Shown one piece after another: positions 1 to 5,739 of a stretch of DNA of 15,501 nt. A program made the position numbers and the translations under genes. Origin of the DNA: an uncultured Collinsella sp. GTDB lineage: Bacteria; Actinomycetota; Coriobacteriia; Coriobacteriales; Coriobacteriaceae. A model generated the notes under the pieces. It made no database searches. It saw nothing but the letters and a program-made list of their open reading frames with translations, and had not been told where the DNA came from. The first letter of the stretch is position 1, and each line of letters starts with the position of its first letter. The DNA is taken from assembly GCA_958407995.1 (NCBI GenBank), contig CATYJU010000046.1:1-15501 (forward strand), read 5' to 3'.

Positions 1-26
1 GGTAATCGATAGCCCTGTAGTCGTCC

Positions 27-153
27 GGGCCCGCCATTAGTTTACTTTTAGGCACGTCCTCGGACATGCAAGAAGCCCTCGCTGCGCACTTCGTGCGGCG
101 AGGGCTTCTTGCGTCCTGCGGAGTGTGCCTAAAAGTAAACTAATGGCGGGCCC
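27..153. repeat. Cloverleaf-like palindrome, copy 1 (127 bp)
   Basis: A nested palindrome. The outer arms, 27-55 and 125-153, are perfectly complementary over 29 bp. Inside are two unpaired 12-base strands, GTCCTCGGACAT (56-67) and GTCCTGCGGAGT (113-124). Then comes a perfect 15-bp helix (68-82 with 98-112) and an apical hairpin TGCGCACTTCGTGCG (83-97). Each 12-base strand can form its own small hairpin (GTC/GAC and TCC/GGA), so the element could fold as a four-way junction, in RNA or as a DNA cruciform. The inner helix has an A-rich left side and T-rich right side, as in a bidirectional terminator, but with few uninterrupted T residues. A second complete copy lies at 3082-3196. No gene lies beside it inside the window, so what it might terminate to the left cannot be seen. 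Structure is seen directly; function is inferred. Confidence 0.9.
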
Positions 154-170
154 TGCGATGTCCGGTCTTC

Positions 171-330
171 AGTGGATTACTGCTGGGGGAATTAATGGCG
201 CGCTTCGCGCGTTTGGAAAGGGCTTCGTGCTGCGGAATGCATTCAGAGGGAAACCCGTCGGGTCCCTTCGTCCTCGGTCTTCAGGGATTGGGGCTGAAGG
301 GACTAAAGTACGCTTCGCGCCTAATGTGGG
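171..330. other. Hairpin-rich spacer between the two partial duplicates
   Basis: This stretch separates copy 1 of the palindrome from its truncated duplicate and shows no credible gene. It contains GCGC-CTTC-type short palindromes and a folded segment 246-267 (ACCCG T CGGGT core). A nested hairpin at 270-303 has GTCC paired with GGAC and CTTCAG (279-284) paired with CTGAAG (294-299). The string GTCCTCGG at 270-277 repeats the start of the palindrome's left internal strand, so this segment may be a scrambled relic of the same element. That last point is inference. Confidence 0.4.
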
Positions 331-408
331 GTGCGGCGAGGGCTTCTTGCGTCCTGCGGAGTGTGCCTAAAAGTAAACTGATGACGGGCCCTGCGATGTC
401 CGGTCTTC
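331..408. repeat. Truncated second copy of the palindrome's right half
   Basis: These 78 bases are a direct repeat of 93-170, 238 bases downstream, with only two differences (A to G and G to A, in the ATGGCG/ATGACG part of the arm). The copy starts inside the apical hairpin and includes the right inner helix strand, the right 12-base internal strand, the right outer arm and 17 bases beyond it. Weaker similarity continues for about 18 bases. It has no left half, so it cannot fold as the full element by itself, though it could compete with 93-153 for pairing with 27-92. Probably a local duplication. Confidence 0.85.
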
Positions 409-447
409 GGCGGATCAGCCGCTGGGTGAGGGTGGTGCTTGGGGCGA

Positions 448-534
448 CGTGCAAAAAACGGAGTTTTCAGCAGCCAAAGATTGATGCATAAGGCCATAGC
501 CGGCTTTCGCTGCCTTTGTTGATGCTTTTGCACG
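448..534. other. Nested inverted repeat, possible structured RNA
   Basis: CGTGCAAAA (448-456) pairs perfectly with TTTTGCACG (526-534). Within it GCAGC (470-474) pairs with GCTGC (509-513) and AAAG (476-479) pairs with CTTT (504-507), separated by a single C-C mismatch. At the apex GGC (492-494) can pair with GCC (499-501) across CATA. Three in-register helices in an 87-base gene-free segment are more than expected by chance, though I cannot compute a folding energy. An alternative local hairpin AAAACGGAGTTTT (453-465 region) would compete with the outer helix. No known RNA family is recognised. Confidence 0.4.
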
Positions 535-839
535 ACGATTGGGCTTTGGCGACGATCATATATGGCTGGTTTCTCGCCGCATGCTATCCAGATGGGTCGA
601 GTCATGAGGACTATCTACCTTTTGAAAGATTTTTGGCACCAAAATCTTATCCCGCGATGCTGAATACTCGCAAAAATGCACGCTCCGGAGGGTACTACCC
701 AGTTATGGCCAGAAATCCATGCGCCATCTTATGCAATTAATTAATGAATTTATGCAAAATGGCTTACGTGCGTACGTCTCGGACTAGATGTTTGCCTCGG
801 CGCTGCGTAAATCATCCTGTCTATAGTGTCTTTGACAGG

Positions 840-873
840 CGGCCGCGGTCCCGTTTGGGGTCGCGGCCGTTTT
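840..873 (+). terminator. Rho-independent terminator-like hairpin with no gene in front
   Basis: CGGCCGCG (840-847) pairs with CGCGGCCG (862-869). The stem continues through two G-T wobbles and three C-G pairs to a GTTT loop, and is followed by TTTT (870-873). It lies 123 bases before larA, with no protein gene upstream for at least 840 bases. It could end a small RNA from the preceding region, insulate larA from upstream transcription, or act as an attenuator in a long larA leader. A small hairpin (816-839) abuts it on the 5' side. Confidence 0.65.
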
Positions 874-996
874 GTTGTGGGTCAAATATGAACGTTGTGT
901 TAATGAGTCGGTGGACGGTGGTGTTTTTCGGTGAGCGGCGTATCCTTCCAACGGTTTATCTAGTGTGTCAGTTGAAAAGGAAGAGGGCGCTCGTCA

Positions 997-2274
997 TTGT
1001 TTGAATGTGAACTGCCGTTTGACCACAAGACGTTGCATCTGGAGCTCGAGGATAAGAACTTCGCGGGTGTGATGGAAGGTCATCAAAACGAGTTTAAGAC
1101 CACGAAATCGCAGGAAGAGCTGGTAGAGGAGTCGCTTGCCAACCCTTATGGCTCGCCGTCGCTCGAGGAGCTTTGTGCTGGCAAGAAGGATATCGTCATC
1201 ATTAGCTCCGACCATACGCGTCCCGTTCCCTCGCGTGTGACGATGCCTATTCTGCTGCATCACATCCATTCCGCTGCGCCCGAGGCTCGCGTGCGCATTT
1301 TGGTTGCTACGGGTATGCATCGTCCGTCGACGCATGAGGAACTCGTCAACAAGTACGGCGAGGAGATCGTTGCCAACGAGGAAATCGTTATGCACGTCGC
1401 GACTGACGACAGCATGATGAAAAAGATCGGCACCCTGCCTTCTGGTGGCGAGTGCATCATCAACAAGATTGCCGCCGATTGCGATCTGCTGCTTGCCGAG
1501 GGCTTTATTGAGCCGCACTTCTTTGCCGGTTTCTCTGGTAGCCGCAAGTCCGTCCTGCCTGGCATCGCCAGCTACAAGACCATCATGTACAACCACAACG
1601 GTCAGTTTGTGAATGATTCCCACTCGCGTGCCGGCAACCTGTGCCACAACCACGTGAGCGAGGACATGTTTGCTGCCGCCGAGATGGCTCACCTTGCCTT
1701 TGTGCTTAACGTGGTGCTCAACGGCAAGCACGAGGTCATCGGCTCCTTTGCCGGCGATATCCACAAGGCGCACGAGGCTGGCTGCGAGTTCGTGAAGAGC
1801 CTTGCCGGCGTTGAGCCCGTCGAGTGCGAGATTGCCATCACCACCAACGGCGGCTACCCGCTCGACCAGAACATCTACCAGGCCGTGAAGGGCATGTGCT
1901 CTGCCGAGGCCACGCTTCCCGAGGGCGGTGTGATCATCGACGTCGCCGGTTGTGCCGACGGTCACGGCGGCGAGGGCTTCTATCACAACATCGCCGACAA
2001 CGATCCGGCAGAGTTTGAGCGCGCCTGTATCGACCGTCCTAAGGACGAGACCCTGCCCGACCAGTGGACGAGCCAGATCTTTGCCCGCATCCTGGCGCAT
2101 CACCCTGTGATCATGGTCACCGACCTGTGCGATCACCAGATGATCAAGGATATGCACATGACGCCGGTCAACACCCTCGAGGAGGCGCTCAAGCTCGCCT
2201 TTGAGATGAAGGGTGCCGATGCCAAGGTGGCCGTTATTCCCGATGGCCTGGGCGTTGTTGTCGCTCAGCACTAG
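997..2274 (+). CDS. larA: Lactate racemase LarA (nickel-pincer nucleotide enzyme)
   Basis: Interconverts D- and L-lactate in the cytoplasm using a nickel pincer nucleotide cofactor covalently bound to a lysine. The 425-residue product matches the usual LarA length. From memory of the Lactiplantibacillus plantarum enzyme, the functional residues fall at identical numbers: R75 (in SDHTRPVPS), H108 (in MHRPSTHEE), H174 (in EPHFFAGF), K184 (in SRKSVLPG, the cofactor attachment site), H200 (nickel ligand), and Q295 and K298 (in QNIYQAVKG). All are present, so the enzyme should be active if the cofactor is made. Translation likely starts at TTG 997, preceded by GAGGG (983-987). This start fits the family N-terminus, and no in-frame ATG fits. 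larD follows after 49 bases and is probably co-transcribed. The cofactor genes larB and larC lie on the opposite strand. Some LarA homologues act on other 2-hydroxy acids, but the close match supports lactate. Confidence 0.95.
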   Translation: MFECELPFDHKTLHLELEDKNFAGVMEGHQNEFKTTKSQEELVEESLANPYGSPSLEELCAGKKDIVIISSDHTRPVPSRVTMPILLHHIHSAAPEARVRILVATGMHRPSTHEELVNKYGEEIVANEEIVMHVATDDSMMKKIGTLPSGGECIINKIAADCDLLLAEGFIEPHFFAGFSGSRKSVLPGIASYKTIMYNHNGQFVNDSHSRAGNLCHNHVSEDMFAAAEMAHLAFVLNVVLNGKHEVIGSFAGDIHKAHEAGCEFVKSLAGVEPVECEIAITTNGGYPLDQNIYQAVKGMCSAEATLPEGGVIIDVAGCADGHGGEGFYHNIADNDPAEFERACIDRPKDETLPDQWTSQIFARILAHHPVIMVTDLCDHQMIKDMHMTPVNTLEEALKLAFEMKGADAKVAVIPDGLGVVVAQH

Positions 2275-2323
2275 CGCGCGGCCTAAACGAATCGTTTATA
2301 ACCGACAAGAAAGATAAGGTTTT

Positions 2324-3055
2324 ATGCTTACCAAACTCCTCTGCGAATTCGGCGCAACGGCCCTCATGATCATCTTTGGCGTGGGCGTGCACTGCGATAC
2401 CGTGCTTAAGGGCACCAAGTATCAGGGCTCCGGCCACATGTTTGCCATCACCACTTGGTCTTTTGGCATCTCGGTCTGCCTGTTTGTCTTTGGCGGCGCC
2501 GTGTGCATGAACCCGGCTATGGTGCTTGCCCAGTGCATCGTAGGCCTGGTGCCGTGGAGCAGCTGCATCCCCTTCATGATTGCCGATATGCTCGGCGGCT
2601 TTGTGGGCGCCGTAATCGCTTGGCTTATGTATGCCGATGAGTTCAAGGCTTCCGATGGCGTCGTCGATCCCATTGCCCAGCGCAATATCTTCTCGACCAA
2701 CCCCACCACCGAGGGTACGAACTATGCCCGTAATTTCTTCTGCGAGGCTATCTGCACCTTTGTGTTCATCAGCGCCATCCTTGCTGCCGCTAGCCGCGCC
2801 GGCGAGAACGTCCTGATGCTCGCTATCTGCGTCGGCCTGATCGTTTGGGCCGTTGGCATGGGCATGGGCGGCATCACCGGCTTCGCCATGAACCAAGCCC
2901 GTGACCTTGGTCCTCGCATGGCCTATCAGGTGCTGCCGATCAAGAACAAGGCTGACAACAACTGGAAGTACGGTCTGCTTGTTCCTGGCATCGCTCCGTT
3001 TGTCGGCGCCGCTCTGGCTGCACTGTTTGTGCACGGTTTCTTGGGCATGTTCTAG
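2324..3055 (+). CDS. larD: LarD-type lactic acid channel (MIP/aquaglyceroporin family)
   Basis: A 243-residue inner-membrane channel of the major intrinsic protein family, with about six membrane segments. It begins CEFGATALMIIFGVGVHC and is closest to the LarD lactic acid channels described beside lactate racemase in lactobacilli. The first half-helix motif is a normal NPA (residues 63-65). The second is NQA (190-192) followed by RDLGPR, so the proline is lost while the selectivity-filter arginine R193 is kept. The start ATG has a TAAGG ribosome site four bases upstream. It is the second gene of the larA-larD unit and would let lactate in or out for LarA. Its end faces the end of the tetR gene across the cloverleaf palindrome. 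A glycerol facilitator role is the alternative, but context and sequence favour lactate. Confidence 0.88.
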   Translation: MLTKLLCEFGATALMIIFGVGVHCDTVLKGTKYQGSGHMFAITTWSFGISVCLFVFGGAVCMNPAMVLAQCIVGLVPWSSCIPFMIADMLGGFVGAVIAWLMYADEFKASDGVVDPIAQRNIFSTNPTTEGTNYARNFFCEAICTFVFISAILAAASRAGENVLMLAICVGLIVWAVGMGMGGITGFAMNQARDLGPRMAYQVLPIKNKADNNWKYGLLVPGIAPFVGAALAALFVHGFLGMF

Positions 3056-3081
3056 TCTGAGGCTACATAGTTGTCCGCCGT

Positions 3082-3196
3082 CCGCATGGGGTAACTTCCC
3101 AGCGCGTCCTCGGACATGCAAAAAGGCTCGCTGCGCACTTCGTGCGGCGAGCCTTTTTGCGTCCTGCGGAATGCGCTGGGAAGTTACCCCATGCGG
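3082..3196. repeat. Cloverleaf-like palindrome, copy 2, likely bidirectional terminator
   Basis: Same architecture as 27-153. It has a perfect 24-bp outer helix (3082-3105 with 3173-3196), internal strands GTCCTCGGACAT (3106-3117) and GTCCTGCGGAAT (3161-3172), and a perfect 14-bp inner helix (3118-3131 with 3147-3160). The apical hairpin TGCGCACTTCGTGCG (3132-3146) is identical to copy 1. The inner helix carries AAAAAGGCTCGC on the left and GCGAGCCTTTTT on the right, the form of a terminator usable from both strands. It sits between convergent larD and tetR. The rest of the larD-tetR gap, 3197-3378, is G-rich on the plus strand with a short AT run near 3240 and repeated CTTTGGGATG strings. 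I see no gene there. Confidence 0.9.
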
Positions 3197-3378
3197 CCAG
3201 CTGCGGGGTCTTTGTTGCGTTCGTATAAGCAACCTAACATATATATATCTGAATTTGGATGGGAGGGGCTTGTTACTGGTAGGGGCGTTGGGCTGTTGTC
3301 GATACTTTGGGATGGATTGTGCTTTGGGTTGGGGCGGGGCTTTGAGATGAGGGCGGAACTTTGGGATGAGGGGTTTAC

Positions 3379-3918
3379 TTAGGTGAAGAGGGGCTTTATG
3401 GCTGAGAGGTAGTCTTTGGCTACGTCGGCTTTATCTGCTTGGAAATTGTGCCAGGCCCACCATTGGACCATTCCTACAAAGCTTGAGGCTATGTGGTGTA
3501 GTAGGAAGCTTCGGTCCATGGTGGCGGCGGGGCCGTTTGGGTCGGTAGGGACGGTTTCGGCTGCGCGCGACATGATGGTCTTGCGGAGGCTGTCGGCGAA
3601 GACGCGTGAGCCGGCGCCGGCTACGAGGGCTCGAACGCCCTGGCGGCGCTCCCAGAGGTTGTTGAGGATATGCTCGACCTGTACGAGTGGGTCGTCGAGG
3701 GGCGTACCGTCATCGTCGAGGGCATGGGTGCAGATATCGCGCACGAGCTCAGCGAGCAGGTCATCTTTGCTTTTGAAGAGGCCGTAGAACGTGGCCCGAC
3801 CTACGTGGGCGCGAGCGATGATATCGCCGACGGTGATCTTGCCGTAGTCCTCTTCGCGCAGTAGCTCGGAGAACGCCGTAACGATGGCAGTGCGGCTTTT
3901 TGCCTTGCGGGCATCCAT
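3379..3918 (-). CDS. TetR/AcrR-family transcriptional regulator
   Basis: A 179-residue regulator. The helix-turn-helix spans about residues 28-55, with KITVGDIIARAHVGRATFYG followed by LFKSKDDLL, the standard TetR recognition-helix layout. The rest is a helical ligand and dimerisation domain. The frame is open much further upstream, but those residues (antisense-like, Arg-rich) overlap larC and are not TetR-like. The ATG at 3918, encoding MDARKAKSR, gives a normal TetR start. It lies two bases after the larC stop codon and lacks its own ribosome site, so translation is probably coupled to larC. As the last gene of larB-larC-tetR it plausibly controls the lar genes in response to lactate or a related acid. 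Characterised lactobacillar lar operons use a Crp/Fnr-type LarR instead. Ligand and operator are not proven; the inverted repeat at 5671-5702 is the best operator candidate. Confidence 0.88.
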   Translation of the reverse strand: MDARKAKSRTAIVTAFSELLREEDYGKITVGDIIARAHVGRATFYGLFKSKDDLLAELVRDICTHALDDDGTPLDDPLVQVEHILNNLWERRQGVRALVAGAGSRVFADSLRKTIMSRAAETVPTDPNGPAATMDRSFLLHHIASSFVGMVQWWAWHNFQADKADVAKDYLSAIKPLFT

Positions 3919-3920
3919 GG

Positions 3921-4832
3921 CTATGCGTCCGCGTGAACGAGCAGGCAGCGGAGCGTGCCGGAGCAACCCTCGTAGGGGCGCTTGCCGGCGCCGTAGCCGA
4001 CGGCTTCGATGCAGTAGCGTGAGGGCAGTTGGTCGGACGTACGCAGCGCGGTGACGATGGCGGCGCCCGTGGGCGTCACGAGCTCGCCGGCGACCGGTGC
4101 AGGCGTGAGGGCGATATTGCCCGCCTGACACAGGTTGACGACAGCGGGGACGGGAATGGGCATGAGGCCGTGGGCGCAGCGAATGGTGCCGTGGCCCTCG
4201 GAAAGCGACTCGACCACGATGTCCTCAATACCTAGGTCGTCGAGGCAGATGGCGACAGAGCAGACGTCGACGATGGAGTCGACGGCGCCCACCTCGTGGA
4301 ACATGACGGTCTCGGGCGTTTTGCCGTGGGCCTTGGCCTCGGCGGCGGCGAGCGCGGTAAAGATGGCGAGCGCACGACGCTTAGCGCCATCGCTTAGCTG
4401 CGAGCCGTCGATGATGGCGGTGACGTCCGCCAAAGAACGGTGGTGATGGTGGTGGGCGTGATGATGGCCCTCGTGGCCATGGCCGTGGGCCTCATGGTCA
4501 TGTTCGTGCGTGTGCTCGTGTTCGTGCTCGTGATGGTCATGATGGTGGTGCTCGTGCGTGTGCTCTGCAGCCGTTTCGTTACCGTAGAGCCAGGCCATAT
4601 CGTGATCATGGTTCTCGAGCTCCTCTGCAAGCTGGACGTCGAAATCGCAGGCGTCGATGCCATGCTTGTTTGCACGCGTGACGGCGATCGAAAAGCCGTC
4701 GACCGGCAGCGTGGCGAGCTGTTCGCGCAGGTGTTCCTCGCTGGCGCCCAGGTCGAGCAGGGCCGCGACGGTCATATCGCCGCTGATGCCCGAGGTGCCG
4801 TCGATGATAAGCGTATGCTGATGGTTGGACAT
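3921..4832 (-). CDS. larC: LarC nickel insertion protein, LarC1 part only, His-rich
   Basis: LarC is a CTP-dependent cyclometallase that inserts nickel into the pincer nucleotide precursor. This 303-residue protein begins with the family signature HTLIIDGTSGISGDMTVAAL and ends with GAGKRPYEGCSGTLRCLL then HADA. It therefore covers the N-terminal LarC1 part and stops where the LarC2 part would start. Full LarC proteins are about 400-420 residues, and in L. plantarum LarC1 and LarC2 are separate frames joined by programmed frameshifting. Here no LarC2-like sequence follows in any frame; the tetR gene follows directly. Residues 91-131 contain 25 histidines, a likely nickel-binding or storage loop encoded by low-complexity DNA at about 4440-4562. 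The ATG has a strong AAGGAG site seven bases upstream and lies 10 bases after larB. Either LarC2 is encoded elsewhere or this LarC works without it or has degenerated. Confidence 0.88.
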   Translation of the reverse strand: MSNHQHTLIIDGTSGISGDMTVAALLDLGASEEHLREQLATLPVDGFSIAVTRANKHGIDACDFDVQLAEELENHDHDMAWLYGNETAAEHTHEHHHHDHHEHEHEHTHEHDHEAHGHGHEGHHHAHHHHHRSLADVTAIIDGSQLSDGAKRRALAIFTALAAAEAKAHGKTPETVMFHEVGAVDSIVDVCSVAICLDDLGIEDIVVESLSEGHGTIRCAHGLMPIPVPAVVNLCQAGNIALTPAPVAGELVTPTGAAIVTALRTSDQLPSRYCIEAVGYGAGKRPYEGCSGTLRCLLVHADA

Positions 4833-4842
4833 GGAATGCTCC

Positions 4843-5625
4843 TTAACGGGCGCGGGGTGTGCCGGCGCTCAGATGGTTGATAAGACTTGCCTGGTAGGCG
4901 GCACCAAAGCCGTTGTCGATATTGACGACCGAAACGCCGCTGGCGCAGGAGTTGAGCATGGCGAGTAGCGCGGCCACGCCGCCAAAGCTCGCGCCGTAAC
5001 CCACGCTGGTGGGAACGGCGATGACCGGACAGCTCACCAGGCCGCCGACAACGCTCGCCAGTGCGCCCTCCATGCCGGCAATGGCGATGACCGCCTGTGC
5101 CTGGGCAAGCTCCTCGGCATGCGCGAGCAGACGGTGCAGGCCGGCGACACCCACGTCGTAGAGGCGGTCGACCTCGTTGCCATAGAACTCGGCCGTCAAT
5201 GCGGCTTCCTCGGCGACGGGCAGGTCGCTCGTGCCGGCGCAGGCGACGACGATGCGTCCGTTGCCGGTGGGGGAGGGCTTGCCTCCCACGAGGGCGAGCT
5301 GTGCGTCCGGGACATATCCCAGGTCGATGCCGTTGTCGAGGAGCTCCGAGGTGCGGTCTGCCTTTTCGGCGTCCAGGCGCGTGACCAGGATGCGCTCCTG
5401 GCCGGCATCGTGCAGCGCTTCGATAATGGCGGCAATCTGCTCGGCGGTTTTACCGGCGCCGTAGACAACCTCGCCGGCTCCCTGGCGCACCCCGCGCGAA
5501 AGATCGAGCTGCGCAAAACCCAGATCGGCGGTCGGAGCCGTCTGGATGCGCGTAAGGGCATCGGCAGGGGTGACTGATCCGCCGGCAATATCGCTCAGCA
5601 GCTGCTCAAGATCTCGCTTATCCAT
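4843..5625 (-). CDS. larB: LarB, nicotinic acid adenine dinucleotide carboxylase/hydrolase
   Basis: LarB makes the first dedicated step of nickel pincer nucleotide synthesis: it carboxylates the pyridine ring of NaAD and cleaves its phosphoanhydride. The product is 260 residues from the ATG at 5625, chosen because AAGGGAA lies five bases upstream. The longer frame opening at 5658 would add 11 residues untypical of the family. The N-terminal signature DLSRGVRQGAGEVVYGAGKT is at 41-60. The C-terminal half (about 125-255) is a PurE/AIR-carboxylase-like domain with ACAGTSDLPVAEEA, GMEGALASVVGGLV and VPTSVGYGASFGG. C227 in MLNSCASG corresponds to the catalytic cysteine known in LarB. It is the first gene of larB-larC-tetR, 10 bases before larC. 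The sulfur-transfer protein LarE, which acts next, is absent from the window and must be encoded elsewhere for LarA to work. Confidence 0.95.
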   Translation of the reverse strand: MDKRDLEQLLSDIAGGSVTPADALTRIQTAPTADLGFAQLDLSRGVRQGAGEVVYGAGKTAEQIAAIIEALHDAGQERILVTRLDAEKADRTSELLDNGIDLGYVPDAQLALVGGKPSPTGNGRIVVACAGTSDLPVAEEAALTAEFYGNEVDRLYDVGVAGLHRLLAHAEELAQAQAVIAIAGMEGALASVVGGLVSCPVIAVPTSVGYGASFGGVAALLAMLNSCASGVSVVNIDNGFGAAYQASLINHLSAGTPRAR

Positions 5626-5648
5626 ATATGTTCCCTTCGACGGCGCAA

Positions 5649-5678
5649 AGTCTAGCACTCAAAAGGTATTTTTCCGAA
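5649..5678 (-). promoter_or_regulatory. Candidate larB operon promoter
   Basis: On the minus strand TAGACT (5649-5654) preceded by TGC resembles an extended -10 box. TTCGGA (5673-5678), 18 bases upstream, is a weak -35 box. Transcription would start near 5642, giving a leader of about 17 bases that just includes the ribosome site. The -35 box lies inside one arm of the inverted repeat at 5671-5702. The match is modest, so this is tentative. Confidence 0.35.
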
Positions 5679-5702
5679 CACTAGGACAAAATTGTTCGGA
5701 AA
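5671..5702. promoter_or_regulatory. 10-bp perfect inverted repeat upstream of larB (operator candidate)
   Basis: TTTCCGAACA (5671-5680) and TGTTCGGAAA (5693-5702) are perfectly complementary, with a 12-base spacer. The repeat lies 46-77 bases upstream of the larB start and overlaps the candidate -35 box. The spacing suits a dimeric repressor such as the TetR protein ending this operon. No long T-run follows on either strand, so it is a poor terminator for serB. I did not find the same half-sites in front of larA. The AGTTTCCG/CGGAAA core resembles hairpin B at 8613-8658, so a dispersed repeat is the alternative. Confidence 0.45.
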
Positions 5703-5739
5703 CTATGGGACAGACTGATTTAATTGTTAGACGGATCGG

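Larger units (their letters stand above)
409..996. other. Gene-empty region upstream of larA
   Basis: About 590 bases without a supported protein gene, less GC-rich than the genes around it. It holds the nested inverted repeat at 448-534, a hairpin at 626-645 (AAGATTTT with AAAATCTT) and the octamer TTATGCAA, which occurs twice around the palindrome TTAATTAA (729-756). A small hairpin CCTGTC/GACAGG lies at 816-839, and the terminator-like hairpin is at 840-873. The 120 bases between that hairpin and larA must hold the larA promoter unless transcription enters from further left, but I see no -35/-10 pair that stands out. The longest open frame here (516-740) has no ribosome site and no recognisable protein. 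Confidence 0.6.

Noticed and set aside
125..491. Short open frames over the palindrome copies
   Set aside because: They are read through palindrome arms and repeat DNA; their residues simply reflect the inverted and direct repeats.
448..534. tRNA or a known riboswitch
   Set aside because: No cloverleaf with T-loop GTTCRA, and no recognisable riboswitch core; only nested pairing can be shown.
516..740. A 74-codon open frame upstream of larA
   Set aside because: No ribosome site, no recognisable family and no neighbours in the same unit; the region has hairpins instead.
994..3232. Long open frames antisense to larA and larD
   Set aside because: Same mirror effect. The plus-strand products match known families end to end.
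3326..3353. G-quadruplex-like run after tetR on the plus strand
   Set aside because: Four G-runs exist, but one loop is 11 bases and the surrounding DNA is generally G-rich; evidence is too weak.
3919..4131. Extended N-terminus of the TetR protein
   Set aside because: The additional residues are Arg/His-rich, overlap larC and are unlike any TetR N-terminus. ATG 3918 gives the usual distance to the helix-turn-helix.
5671..5702. serB terminator
   Set aside because: The inverted repeat has a 12-base loop and is followed on the minus strand by AAATACC rather than a T-run.
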